64,000 nt of DNA from contig NZ_JACIDV010000003.1 of assembly GCF_014196515.1 (NCBI RefSeq), positions 62,001-126,000 of the forward strand, given 5' to 3'. A program made the translations under genes and the position numbers. The stretch comes from Rhizobium skierniewicense. Lineage in GTDB: Bacteria; Pseudomonadota; Alphaproteobacteria; Rhizobiales; Rhizobiaceae. This document shows, piece by piece, positions 17,132 through 25,284 of the stretch (its first letter is position 1; each line of letters begins with the position of its first letter). The notes under the pieces were generated by a model. The model ran no database searches. It had not been told where the DNA came from and saw nothing but the letters and a program-made list of their open reading frames with translations.

Positions 17132-18868
17132 TCAGTAAATGTCCGGTTCGCCTGCGGTCTTGCCGAAACCGGTTTCCAGAAAATCGAAGTCGCAGCCTTG
17201 ATCGGCCTGGGTCACATGGCGGGAGAACATCCAGCCATAGCCGCGCTGGAAGCGTGGTTCCGGCGCTTTCCATTCCGCCTTTCGCTGCGCAAGTTCCTCG
17301 TCGCTCACCAGCATGTCGAGGGTGCGATTGGGCAGGTCGAGGCGAATGGTGTCACCGTTCCTGAGAAGTGCCAGCGGGCCTCCGACAAAGCTCTCGGGCG
17401 ACACATGAAGCACGCAGGCACCATAGGACGTACCGGACATGCGCGCGTCGGAAATGCGCAGCATGTCGCGATGACCCTGCTTGATCAAAGCTTTGGGAAT
17501 GGGCAGCATGCCCCATTCGGGAAAGCCCGGACCACCTTGCGGGCCTGCGTTGCGCAAGACCAGCACATGTTCCGGCGTGACGTCGAGGTTCTCGTCATCG
17601 ATGGCCTTTTTCATTTCCGGATAGCTGTCGAACACCATCGCCGGTCCCTCATGCACATGATATTTGGGATCGCAGGCCGCGGGCTTGATGACGCCGCCAT
17701 TCGGGCAGAGATTGCCGCGCACAACGGCAAGCGAACCCTCATGGTAGACCGGATTGGAGAGCGGGCGAATGACATCGTCGTTGTAAACAACTGCACCCTC
17801 CAGATTCTCCCACATGGTCTTGCCGGTCACCGTCAGTGCGGTGAGATCGAGCCGGTCCTCGATCTGCTTCATCAGTGCTCTCAAACCGCCCGCATAGAAG
17901 AAATCCTCCATCAGGTAATCTTTGCCTGAAGGGCGAACATTGGCGATCAGCGGGGTGACGCGGCCAAGCGCGTCGAGATCATCCAATGTCAGATCGACAC
18001 CGGCACGGCGCGCCATTGCAATCAGATGCACGACGGCATTGGTGGAACACCCTGTCGCCATGGCAACGATGGCGGCGTTGCGACATGCGGCCTCGGTCAC
18101 GATGCGGTCCGGCGTGAGGTTTTCCCACACCATGTCGACGATCCGGCGGCCGCAATCTGCGCCCATGCGCTGGTGGTTGGCATCCACGGCGGGGATGGAG
18201 GACGCACCGGGCAATGTCAGCCCCATGGCGTCGGCAATCGCGGTCATGGTGGATGCGGTGCCCATCGTCATACACGTGCCGGCGGAACGGGCGATACCAC
18301 CTTGCACGCCCAGCCATTCCTCGTCTGAAATATTGCCAGCGCGGCGCTCATCCCAGTATTTCCAGGCATCGGAGCCGGAGCCCAGAATTTTCCCCGCATA
18401 ATTGCCGCGCAGCATCGGACCAGCAGGCAGATAGATCATCGGGACGCCTGCGGAAATCGCACCCATGACGAGGCCGGGCGTGGTCTTGTCGCAGCCGCCC
18501 ATCAGCACCACGCCATCCAGCGGGTGAGAGCGGATCATCTCTTCCGTCTCCATCGCCAGCATGTTGCGATAGAGCATGGAGGTGGGTTTGGTGAAGCTCT
18601 CATCGACGGACAGCGAGGGCATCTGCACCGGGAAACCGCCCGCCTGCATTACACCGCGTTTCACATCCTGTACGCGTTCCTTAAAATGCGCGTGACAGGT
18701 GTTGAGCTCCGACCATGTGTCGAGCACGCCGATGATCGGCTTTCCTGCGAAATCCTCTTCGGAATATCCAAGCTGCATCATGCGCGAGCGGTGGCCGAAG
18801 GTGCGCAGGTCGTCGGGCGCGAACCACCGTGCGCTCCGCAGCGTTTCAGGTGTTTTTCTGTCTGTCAT
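17132..18868 (-). CDS. L-arabonate dehydratase-like enzyme (IlvD/Edd family)
   Basis: This 578-residue iron-sulfur dehydratase, exactly the usual length of arabonate/xylonate dehydratases, converts an aldonic acid to a 2-keto-3-deoxy acid. Cluster and metal ligands are seen in ELNTCHAHF, MGGCDKTTPG and SAGTCMTMGTAS, with DARMSGTSYGACVLHVSPES near the C-terminus. The ATG at 18868 starts MTDRKTPETLRSARWF; the frame runs 45 codons further but with no ribosome site and no homologous sequence. It is divergent from a GntR regulator and is followed by the RraA-fold gene. L-arabonate, D-fuconate or another aldonate could be the substrate. Confidence 0.92.
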   Translation of the reverse strand: MTDRKTPETLRSARWFAPDDLRTFGHRSRMMQLGYSEEDFAGKPIIGVLDTWSELNTCHAHFKERVQDVKRGVMQAGGFPVQMPSLSVDESFTKPTSMLYRNMLAMETEEMIRSHPLDGVVLMGGCDKTTPGLVMGAISAGVPMIYLPAGPMLRGNYAGKILGSGSDAWKYWDERRAGNISDEEWLGVQGGIARSAGTCMTMGTASTMTAIADAMGLTLPGASSIPAVDANHQRMGADCGRRIVDMVWENLTPDRIVTEAACRNAAIVAMATGCSTNAVVHLIAMARRAGVDLTLDDLDALGRVTPLIANVRPSGKDYLMEDFFYAGGLRALMKQIEDRLDLTALTVTGKTMWENLEGAVVYNDDVIRPLSNPVYHEGSLAVVRGNLCPNGGVIKPAACDPKYHVHEGPAMVFDSYPEMKKAIDDENLDVTPEHVLVLRNAGPQGGPGFPEWGMLPIPKALIKQGHRDMLRISDARMSGTSYGACVLHVSPESFVGGPLALLRNGDTIRLDLPNRTLDMLVSDEELAQRKAEWKAPEPRFQRGYGWMFSRHVTQADQGCDFDFLETGFGKTAGEPDIY

Positions 18869-18998
18869 GGCATGTGACCTAATCAGGGGAGAGTGAAAGT
18901 GGCTAAGCTGCGCCGGACATTCACGCTGGTCGTCATTTGCTCTGGTCCGGATGTTACGTTTCCGCCCTTCGAACACGTCACAGTTCATCAAGGGCAGT

Positions 18999-19022
18999 TG
19001 CAAGTCCGGTTACAAACTTGCA
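18999..19022. promoter_or_regulatory. Inverted repeat in divergent promoter region
   Basis: TGCAAGT (18999-19005) and ACTTGCA (19016-19022) are perfectly inverted around a 10-base spacer. The repeat lies between the dehydratase and GntR genes next to a second, longer palindrome, and could be an operator or activator site. Confidence 0.4.
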
Positions 19023-19025
19023 GAC

Positions 19026-19055
19026 ATTGAAGCACTAAAACATCAGTGCATCAAT
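19026..19055. promoter_or_regulatory. 30-base palindrome, probable GntR operator
   Basis: ATTGAAGCACT (19026-19036) and AGTGCATCAAT (19045-19055) are inverted with one mismatch in eleven positions around an 8-base spacer. It ends 48 bases before the start of the GntR gene and lies in the promoter region shared with the dehydratase, so it is the best candidate operator for that regulator. Confidence 0.55.
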
Positions 19056-19103
19056 CCCTGATATGTGGTTTAGTGGCGTCATGAGAACGACAGCGGGGTG
19101 TGT

Positions 19104-19793
19104 ATGGTTGGAATGATCAGGGGCGGGCAGTTGGATCGATCACGGCAGGTCTCGCTTCAGATCCAAGATATTTTGCGCGAGCGTATTCTCAAGGTGCAAC
19201 TGGCGCCGGGAACGGTTTTGTCGCGGGCTTCGTTGCAACTGGAATTTGGCGTGAGTCAGACGCCGGTGCGGGATGCGCTGATGCGTTTGCAGGAGGAAGG
19301 CATCGTCGATGTCTATCCACAATACGCAACCGTGGTGGCGAAGATCGACATCGAGCACGCAAAACAAGCCCAGTTCCTGCGGCTCTCCATTGAGCTTGAG
19401 GCCGTGAGGCGCTTAACCAAGGAGGCCGCTGCTCAAACGGCGTCGGAACTCAGCGATATCTTGGATCGGCAAAAAGCGGTAGCGGCTCCGGCAACCTACG
19501 ATCTCTTCGATGATATAGACCGTGAATTTCACCGTAAACTTTATGAGAAAACGGGCATATTGCAGCTGTGGAGCAATGTTCGGCGCCAGAGTGTCCATCT
19601 TGATCGGCTGCGGCGCCTCAACCTGCCCATGCCTGGCAAGATGCAGACGGTCATCGCCGACCATGAGGCCATCGTCAGCGCAATCGCGTCGGGCAGACCT
19701 GATCAGGCGCAGTCGGCCCTGAGAGCCCACCTGTCCGGCACGCTTTCCGTGGCAGATGTCATTAGCGCGACGTTCCCCGATTATGTCGGATAA
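19104..19793 (+). CDS. GntR (FCD type) transcriptional regulator
   Basis: This 229-residue regulator has a winged-helix domain (RSRQVSLQIQDILRERIL, then LSRASLQLEFGVSQTPVRDA and RLQEEGIVDVYPQYATVV) and a helical FCD effector domain (FDDIDREFHRKLYE). The ATG at 19104 follows GGGG at a suitable distance; a GTG six bases upstream is less likely. It is divergent from the arabonate-dehydratase/RraA operon and probably senses an aldonate or its keto-deoxy product. Confidence 0.9.
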   Translation: MVGMIRGGQLDRSRQVSLQIQDILRERILKVQLAPGTVLSRASLQLEFGVSQTPVRDALMRLQEEGIVDVYPQYATVVAKIDIEHAKQAQFLRLSIELEAVRRLTKEAAAQTASELSDILDRQKAVAAPATYDLFDDIDREFHRKLYEKTGILQLWSNVRRQSVHLDRLRRLNLPMPGKMQTVIADHEAIVSAIASGRPDQAQSALRAHLSGTLSVADVISATFPDYVG

Positions 19794-19832
19794 CGCCGCG
19801 CGTTCGGAAGCGAACTGTGGCTGCCTTCACGA

Positions 19833-20129
19833 TCAACACGTGTGGGGATTGCGACTGTGCGCGCGTTTGAAAGCGGGTGCGGCAACATCTGGCGCAAGCA
19901 GATCGTGCTTTTCGGCATAGGCGACAAACACGCCGCGGGCGACATCCGGATCTATTTCGCCCTTTAACGCCGCCTTGCAAGCCTTCAGGGCCATGGCTTT
20001 TGCGCCGTCATGGGGTGAACCGCGCCAGTCCATCAAAAGCTGGTAGGCGTCCGTCACGGAATGTATCGGCGTGGGCAAGCCTAGGCCGACGAGGACGTTG
20101 ACAGGTGTGGTGAACAGATCGGGTTTCAT
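19833..20129 (-). CDS. DUF982 family protein
   Basis: This 98-residue protein of unknown function matches the DUF982 pattern common in Rhizobiales: an N-terminal FTTPVNVLVGLG, then SVTDAYQLLMDWRGSPHD and ALKACKAALKGEIDPDVARG. GGAAAGGACAAGG forms a good ribosome site before the ATG. It lies downstream of the small heat-shock gene on the same strand but behind a strong hairpin, so it may be transcribed separately. Confidence 0.8.
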   Translation of the reverse strand: MKPDLFTTPVNVLVGLGLPTPIHSVTDAYQLLMDWRGSPHDGAKAMALKACKAALKGEIDPDVARGVFVAYAEKHDLLAPDVAAPAFKRAHSRNPHTC

Positions 20130-20170
20130 AGCCTTGTCCTTTCCATAGCCCGATTGCTTGCCATAGTCGT

Positions 20171-20195
20171 ACAGCGCCGAGGTGCTCGGCGCTGT
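20171..20195 (-). terminator. Terminator-like hairpin after the small heat-shock gene
   Basis: ACAGCGCCGAG (20171-20181) and CTCGGCGCTGT (20185-20195) form a perfect 11-base stem with a 3-base loop, 45 bases past the stop of the heat-shock gene and 42 bases before the DUF982 start. There is no U-run. Confidence 0.55.
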
Positions 20196-20239
20196 CTATC
20201 TCATTGAGAGCTCAGCAAAAGCATGGCTCTGTATCGACG

Positions 20240-20710
20240 TTATGCGACCTGACGCTCAGCGTCGATCTGAAGAGGCTCCGGTTTTGCCGGGCCGGTGCCG
20301 ATCGCGATCTTGCGTGGCTTCATGGCTTCGGGAACCTCGCGCTTGAGCGAAATTCTCAAGAGGCCGTTGCTCAGCGCGGCAGTCTCGACACGGACGTGGT
20401 CTGCCAGTTCGAAGCTGCGCTCGAATGTACGTCCGCTAATGCCACGGTGCAGATATTCGCCGTCCTTGGCGTCTGCCTTGTGGCCCTTGACGATGAGCAG
20501 ATTGCGCTCCTGCGTGATGTCGAGTTCCTCATCGCCGAAACCTGCCACGGCCATTTCGATGCGGTAGGCATCGTCACCGGTTTTGACGATGTCATAGGGT
20601 GGCCAGCTGTCGATGGCATGCAGGCGCTGCGCGTTGTTCAACAGGTTGAAAACGCGGTCAAAGCCGATGCTCGAGCGATAAAGGGGTGCAAAATCTAGAT
20701 CGTTTCTCAT
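20240..20710 (-). CDS. Small heat-shock protein (Hsp20/IbpA class)
   Basis: This 156-residue ATP-independent chaperone binds unfolding proteins. The alpha-crystallin domain runs from about residue 35 (YDIVKTGDDAYRIEMAVAGF) to about 130, with the E-L-x-I and GRTFERSFELADHV segments and the closing GLLRISLKREVPE. The ATG at 20710 is supported by AGGA eight bases upstream; the longer frame to 20887 covers the leader. Upstream are a sigma-32-like promoter and a ROSE-like folded leader, the usual double heat control of rhizobial genes of this class. Confidence 0.93.
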   Translation of the reverse strand: MRNDLDFAPLYRSSIGFDRVFNLLNNAQRLHAIDSWPPYDIVKTGDDAYRIEMAVAGFGDEELDITQERNLLIVKGHKADAKDGEYLHRGISGRTFERSFELADHVRVETAALSNGLLRISLKREVPEAMKPRKIAIGTGPAKPEPLQIDAERQVA

Positions 20711-20794
20711 AACCAAATCCTCCGTAAAGCGAGATGGAATGGAGACGTGGATATTCCCGTCCCCGGTTTGTCGGCCCCTTGATGGCGACCGACG
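20711..20794 (-). promoter_or_regulatory. ROSE-like RNA thermometer in the 5' leader
   Basis: The predicted 84-base leader can fold into several small stems: GTCGG pairing with CCGAC, ACGGG..TCC..CGT, and a start-proximal one in which CTCC pairs with the GGAG of the GGAGGA ribosome site just before the ATG. ROSE elements are known in front of rhizobial and Agrobacterium small heat-shock genes and melt on warming. The match is by position, size and sequestration of the ribosome site; I could not align it to a ROSE model. Confidence 0.5.
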
Positions 20795-20800
20795 AGAATG

Positions 20801-20828
20801 ATCTGGTTTTGGCAAAAATAGTTTCAAG
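20801..20828 (-). promoter_or_regulatory. Sigma-32 (RpoH)-like promoter of the small heat-shock gene
   Basis: On the minus strand CTTGAAAC (20828-20821) is followed after 14 bases by CCAGAT (20806-20801), resembling the RpoH boxes CTTGAA and CCCCAT/CCATAT. A start about seven bases on gives a leader of roughly 84 bases. Confidence 0.55.
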
Positions 20829-20868
20829 ACCGTCCATGATTTTTTTGTTTGCCCATCGTTTTTTCTTG

Positions 20869-20894
20869 GCAACAAGCGCGGCCCCATGGCGTTT
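20869..20894 (+). promoter_or_regulatory. Possible EcfG-type general-stress promoter
   Basis: GCAAC (20869-20873), a 16-base spacer and CGTTT (20890-20894) differ by one base from the alphaproteobacterial general-stress consensus GGAAC-N16/17-CGTT. It stands 35 bases before the small gene at 20929. Confidence 0.35.
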
Positions 20895-20928
20895 GCTCAC
20901 GTAGCTTATAAAAAAGGGAGGCCACCCC

Positions 20929-21237
20929 ATGGCAGACGACAGTACCAACACAATCCGCGCTACCTTCGCAACGCGTGCCGCGGCAGATCTGGCGGTCGAG
21001 CATCTCGTCCAGCAGCACGGTGTGCCGCGCCCGGATATTTTTATTCAGTCCACGACCGCGAAAAACACCGTCGGCTCAGCCCCATCGGGTGGCGATGCCT
21101 CGCAAGCCGATGGCGTGCGTGATGATGCGCCACTGGAAGGCGAAATCGAGGTTTCTGCGGATGTGTCCAACAGCCAATTCGCTGCCGTTCAACGCAGCTT
21201 GGGTGAAGCCGGGGCTCTTCACGTGACCGGTCAATAA
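20929..21237 (+). CDS. Small conserved-looking protein, function unknown
   Basis: This 102-residue acidic soluble protein has GGGAGG as its ribosome site. It has a compact N-terminal half (IRATFATRAAADLAVEHLVQ) and a C-terminal half (EIEVSADVSNSQFAAVQRSL) separated by a polar Gly/Ser/Asp linker. The layout resembles two halves of a ferredoxin-like alpha/beta fold, as in small ACT-like or general-stress proteins. It is divergent from the small heat-shock gene and has a possible EcfG promoter, so a stress role is plausible but unproven. Confidence 0.75.
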   Translation: MADDSTNTIRATFATRAAADLAVEHLVQQHGVPRPDIFIQSTTAKNTVGSAPSGGDASQADGVRDDAPLEGEIEVSADVSNSQFAAVQRSLGEAGALHVTGQ

Positions 21238-21246
21238 GGAAGTCGG

Positions 21247-21263
21247 GACCGGCTGCGCCGGTC
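21247..21263. terminator. Hairpin between convergent genes
   Basis: GACCGGC (21247-21253) and GCCGGTC (21257-21263) form a 7-base stem with a TGC loop just after the small stress gene, followed by a run of C rather than T. It probably ends that transcript and that of the convergent response regulator. Confidence 0.5.
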
Positions 21264-21291
21264 TCCCCCCCCTCTTGGAGATAATCGAGGG

Positions 21292-21660
21292 TTATCCCGT
21301 CACACGTTGAAGCGTGATAATAAGCTCATCGGTATCGTACGGCTTCATCAATCGCGGCACGTGTTGGAACTCTGCGGGCATCGCTGTGATATTGCTGCCC
21401 GTGACGAATACGAACGGTTTTCCATGGTGGGCCAGAAGTTCGGCGGCCGGGTACACCAGTTCTCCACCGAGATTGATATCGAGTATGGCCGCATCAACCG
21501 GAAAATCCGGATCAGACAGGACCTCTATGGCTCGCTTCACGTCCGATATCGGTCCAAAGACCCTCGCACCAGCGTCTTCAAGCGTCATCAAGAGATGAGA
21601 GGCCACGAGATACTCGTCCTCGACCACGAGATATTGGCGACCTTCAAGAGCGAGCGGCAT
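21292..21660 (-). CDS. Single-domain response regulator
   Basis: This 122-residue receiver domain without an output domain has the acidic pair in LVVEDEYLVA, phosphorylatable Asp61 in AAILDINLGG, the Thr in FVFVTGS and the Lys in PRLMKPYD. It resembles the short receivers that work with HWE/HisKA_2 kinases in Rhizobiales. No kinase is adjacent here; one of that type lies at 39313-40353. It probably acts by protein-protein contact in a phosphorelay. Confidence 0.88.
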   Translation of the reverse strand: MPLALEGRQYLVVEDEYLVASHLLMTLEDAGARVFGPISDVKRAIEVLSDPDFPVDAAILDINLGGELVYPAAELLAHHGKPFVFVTGSNITAMPAEFQHVPRLMKPYDTDELIITLQRVTG

Positions 21661-21730
21661 GATTGTTTCCTCCGGCTTTTTAAACTCTCAAGGCGGTGGA
21701 AAGTTCTGTCGCATCCTGATCATTTCGCGG

Positions 21731-22168
21731 TCAAAGTCGCGCCCGTGTCGAGCGCGGCGTTGAAAGCAGCAGGCTTGTCTCGCTTCCCGTAATGCCCGGC
21801 ACGAGACGGATTCGACGCAAAACGGAATCGAAGCCTGCCAATGTGGAGGCGCTGAGTTCTGCGATAAGATCCCAGCGGCCATTGGTGGTGTGTATCTCGG
21901 ATATTTCTGGAAACCCGCCCAGCGCACGGATCACCTTCTCGGTAACGTGCCCCTGTATCTCGATCATCATGATGCCACGGACGGCTTCTTCGACGGCATC
22001 CGCGCGCAAGATCACGGTGAAACCCAAAATGGCACCGCTCTGCTCCAGACGCTCGATCCGGGCGCGGACGGTTGCCCGCGATGAGGACGTCTCGAGGGCG
22101 AGGTCGGATATGCTGCGCCGACCATTGTGCCGCAGCAGCGTAACGAGCCTCGTATCCAGGTCATCCAT
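21731..22168 (-). CDS. Lrp/AsnC family regulator
   Basis: This 145-residue regulator has an N-terminal helix-turn-helix (MDDLDTRLVTLLRHNGRRSI, then LALETSSSRATVRARIERLE) and a C-terminal ligand-binding domain with HTTNGRWDLIAEL. It is divergent from arginase, so by analogy with other arginine or proline catabolic operons it probably activates that operon in response to arginine or ornithine. Confidence 0.9.
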   Translation of the reverse strand: MDDLDTRLVTLLRHNGRRSISDLALETSSSRATVRARIERLEQSGAILGFTVILRADAVEEAVRGIMMIEIQGHVTEKVIRALGGFPEISEIHTTNGRWDLIAELSASTLAGFDSVLRRIRLVPGITGSETSLLLSTPRSTRARL

Positions 22169-22220
22169 GGCGTATCACTTTGGCTATTAAGATGATCGAA
22201 ATGATAGATCAAACTGTAAA

Positions 22221-22245
22221 AATTGCCAATATTGATTGTTCAATT
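22221..22245. promoter_or_regulatory. AT-rich palindromic region, candidate Lrp-type site
   Basis: AATTG (22221-22225) and CAATT (22241-22245) flank a central perfect palindrome CAATATTG (22227-22234). AT-rich, loosely symmetric sites are typical for Lrp proteins, and this one lies between the Lrp and arginase genes. Confidence 0.35.
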
Positions 22246-22297
22246 CGCCGCGTCGTCATGTTTGAATTCTCACACTGATGACTGGGGAGAATAGTCG

Positions 22298-23218
22298 ATG
22301 GATTGCACGCTGATTGGAGTGCCCTTGCAAATCGGTGCAGGGCAACTGGGTTGTGAAATGGGGCCGAGCGCCCTGCGCATCGCCGGGTTGAAAACCGCGC
22401 TGGAAGAACTGGGCCACACCGTGGCCGATATCGGCAATGTCTTGCCCGCACCCTTTCGCAAGTTCGATCATCCGAACAAGGCCGTGCATCATCTGGATGA
22501 AACCGTTGCCTGGACCGAAGCGCTGATGGAGGTTGCCTATCGCGAGAGCGAAAATGCGATGCCGATCTTTTTGGGGGGCGATCATGCGCTCTCGGCTGGC
22601 AGCGTGGTGGGTGTTGCCAGGCGTGCAGCACAACGCAACCGGCCGCTTTTCGTGTTGTGGCTGGATGCGCACACGGATTATCATACCCTGCAGACGACGC
22701 GCAGCGGCAACCTGCATGGCACTCCGGTTGCTTATTATAGCGGTCGCGACGGCTTCGACGGTTATTTCCCTCCCGTTCCCAACCCTGTCGATCCCGCGAA
22801 TATCTGCATGATCGGTATTCGCAGTGTCGATCCCGCCGAAAGTGCCGCCTTGGGCGAAACCGGCGTGACGATCCACGATATGCGGATGATTGATGAACAT
22901 GGTGTGGGTGTGCTTTTGCGCGCCTTTCTGGAGCGGGTGACCGCTGCCCACGGCCTTCTGCACGTCAGTCTGGATGTCGATTTTCTGGACCCTTCCATCG
23001 CGCCCGCCGTCGGCACGACCGTTCCCGGTGGGGCGACGTTCCGGGAGGCGCATCTGGTGATGGAAATGCTGTGCGACAGCGGGCTGGTCTCCAGTCTCGA
23101 TCTGGTCGAGCTCAATCCGTTTCTCGATGAGCGCGGGAGAACCGCGCGTCTGATGGTGGACCTGACCGCAAGCCTGATGGGCAAACGCGTTCTGGACCGC
23201 CCAACGAGAGCCGGATGA
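22298..23218 (+). CDS. rocF: Arginase
   Basis: This 306-residue binuclear manganese enzyme splits arginine to ornithine and urea. Metal-binding motifs are complete: GGDHALSAG, WLDAHTDYH and SLDVDFLDPS, with the substrate-loop GTTVPGG. Length is typical. GGGGAG precedes the ATG. The next gene, 10 bases on, is ornithine cyclodeaminase, so the pair turns arginine into proline. Agmatinase is less likely given the partner gene. Confidence 0.93.
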   Translation: MDCTLIGVPLQIGAGQLGCEMGPSALRIAGLKTALEELGHTVADIGNVLPAPFRKFDHPNKAVHHLDETVAWTEALMEVAYRESENAMPIFLGGDHALSAGSVVGVARRAAQRNRPLFVLWLDAHTDYHTLQTTRSGNLHGTPVAYYSGRDGFDGYFPPVPNPVDPANICMIGIRSVDPAESAALGETGVTIHDMRMIDEHGVGVLLRAFLERVTAAHGLLHVSLDVDFLDPSIAPAVGTTVPGGATFREAHLVMEMLCDSGLVSSLDLVELNPFLDERGRTARLMVDLTASLMGKRVLDRPTRAG

Positions 23219-23228
23219 GGGTGCAGCC

Positions 23229-24305
23229 ATGACATTCAATCAACATCTCAACACTGTTCCCTTCGTCAGCGTCGATCATATGATGAAGTTGGTGCTGACC
23301 GTGGGTATCGACACGTTCCTGCGGGAACTGGCCGAGGTTATCGAAGAGGACTTTCGGCGGTGGGAAACCTTCGACAAGACCCCGCGGATTGCGGCCCATT
23401 CCCCTGATGGTGTCATCGAGCTGATGCCGACGAGCGATGGCACGCTCTACGGCTTCAAATACGTCAACGGCCATCCGAAGAACACCAGGCAAGGCCGCCA
23501 GACGGTGACGGCATTCGGCGTGTTGTCGGATGTGGGCAACGGCTACCCCATGCTGCTCTCGGAAATGACGATCCTCACCGCTTTGCGAACGGCAGCCACA
23601 TCGGCCGTCGTCGCTAGGTATCTGGCCCGCAAGGACGCGCGCTCGATGGCGATCATCGGCAACGGCGCGCAGAGTGAGTTTCAGGCGCGCGCCTTCAAGT
23701 CCATTATGGGCATCGACACCCTTAAACTGTTCGATATCGATCCGGCGGCCAGTGCGAAATGCCAGCGCAATCTGGAGGGGCTGGGATTTTCCATCGAGAT
23801 CTGCGACAGCGCCGAACGCGCCGTGGAAGGCGTTGAGATCATCACCACTGTCACGGCGGACAAGCAATGCGCCACGATCCTGACCGACAACATGGTCGGC
23901 CCTGGCGTTCACATCAACGCCGTCGGTGGTGACTGCCCCGGTAAAACCGAATTGCACCGGAATATCCTGCTGCGCTCGGATATCTTCGTGGAGTATCCGC
24001 CACAAACCCGTGTTGAAGGTGAAATCCAGCAATTGGCGAAGGATCATCCCGTGACCGAGCTGTGGCAGGTCATGACGGGTGCGGCCGACGGGCGAACGTC
24101 AGAGGGACAGATCACCCTTTTCGATAGCGTCGGTTTTGCGACGGAAGATTTTTCCGCTCTGCGCTACGTCAGATCGAAGCTTGAGGCGACGGGCCTCTAC
24201 GAAGAGCTCGATCTCCTGGCCGATCCCGACGAACCGCGCGATCTCTATGGCATGCTGCTGAGATGCGAGGCATCGTTAAAATCACGCGCGGCATTGGCAT
24301 CATAG
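23229..24305 (+). CDS. ocd: Ornithine cyclodeaminase
   Basis: This 358-residue mu-crystallin-family enzyme converts ornithine directly to proline and ammonia using NAD. The substrate-binding KYVNGHPKN and the Rossmann segment SMAIIGNGAQSEFQARAF are seen, then HINAVGGDCPGKTEL. Length matches Agrobacterium ornithine cyclodeaminases. It is the second gene of the arginine operon. Its last six bases overlap the convergent EamA gene. Confidence 0.93.
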   Translation: MTFNQHLNTVPFVSVDHMMKLVLTVGIDTFLRELAEVIEEDFRRWETFDKTPRIAAHSPDGVIELMPTSDGTLYGFKYVNGHPKNTRQGRQTVTAFGVLSDVGNGYPMLLSEMTILTALRTAATSAVVARYLARKDARSMAIIGNGAQSEFQARAFKSIMGIDTLKLFDIDPAASAKCQRNLEGLGFSIEICDSAERAVEGVEIITTVTADKQCATILTDNMVGPGVHINAVGGDCPGKTELHRNILLRSDIFVEYPPQTRVEGEIQQLAKDHPVTELWQVMTGAADGRTSEGQITLFDSVGFATEDFSALRYVRSKLEATGLYEELDLLADPDEPRDLYGMLLRCEASLKSRAALAS

Positions 24306-25184
24306 CCGCGGTTGCCGGTTTCGGCGGGCCACCATCTGCTCACGCCAGATGGTGAACAGGCCCGCCGCAACCACGATGGCCGCGCCAATCAGCATGTTTA
24401 TCGTCAAAATCTCGCCGTAGATGGTGATGCCAACGATGGAGACGAGCACAAGCTGATAATAGGAAAATGGCTGGACCGACGCCGCATCGGCCAGCTCGAA
24501 AGCACGGATCAGCAGGTAGTGGCCGGTCATGCCCGTCACGCAAAGCGCCGCCATCCAGCCCCAGTCGCCCGGCGCCATGTTGACCCAGTAGAATGGCCCG
24601 ATCAGTGTCAGGGCAATCGCACCGGGAACGCCGGTATAGAAGAAGCTCGTCATGGCCGGATCGCTGCGGCTGGCCAGCCGCGTCATCACACCGTAAAGGG
24701 CAAGCAGCACGGCGGCTGCAAATGTGATCAAAAGCGTGGCGTCGAAGCCGCTCTCGTCGGGCTTGAGAATAACGATCACCCCGAGGCAACCGACGAGAAT
24801 CGCCGACCAGCGCCGCCATCCAACTTTCTCGTTGAGGATGGGTACCGAGAGTGCCGCGACGATCAGCGGAACGGACGCGAATATCGAATGCGTATGGGCC
24901 AGGCCCACCAGCGAGAAAGAGAAGATCGAAAGCACGATCTGCACGGCCAGAACGACGCCACGGCTTGCCTGCAACCATGGTCTGTCCGTCGAAATGGCCT
25001 TGCGAATGCCACCACTCGATCTCATCGCAAGAATGATCACAAAGATGGCGAAGGCCCAATAGCGCAGCATCGTGACGAAGACGGGCGGATAGGCGGAACC
25101 CAGATGCTTCGATATGCCGTCCTGCGCTGCAAAAATCGTGAAGGCGGCAAGCGCGTAAAGGTAACCGATAGACTGGGAGGGCAT
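24300..25184 (-). CDS. EamA/DMT family transporter
   Basis: This 294-residue membrane protein has ten hydrophobic segments arranged as two EamA repeats, typical of drug/metabolite exporters. The repeats include LVGLAHTHSIFASVPLIVAA and AFELADAASVQPFSYYQLV. Its stop overlaps the convergent ornithine cyclodeaminase by six bases. It lies 100 bases downstream of the TIM-barrel isomerase gene on the same strand, so read-through from that operon is possible. The substrate is unknown. Confidence 0.88.
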   Translation of the reverse strand: MPSQSIGYLYALAAFTIFAAQDGISKHLGSAYPPVFVTMLRYWAFAIFVIILAMRSSGGIRKAISTDRPWLQASRGVVLAVQIVLSIFSFSLVGLAHTHSIFASVPLIVAALSVPILNEKVGWRRWSAILVGCLGVIVILKPDESGFDATLLITFAAAVLLALYGVMTRLASRSDPAMTSFFYTGVPGAIALTLIGPFYWVNMAPGDWGWMAALCVTGMTGHYLLIRAFELADAASVQPFSYYQLVLVSIVGITIYGEILTINMLIGAAIVVAAGLFTIWREQMVARRNRQPRL

Positions 25185-25284
25185 TAGAAAACTCTGATGT
25201 TGGGCAGATGAGGACGGGGAGGCCGTCCCTCGTATTAGACGATTATCATCTGATTCAACACCCGTGACAGCCGATGAAAATGGC

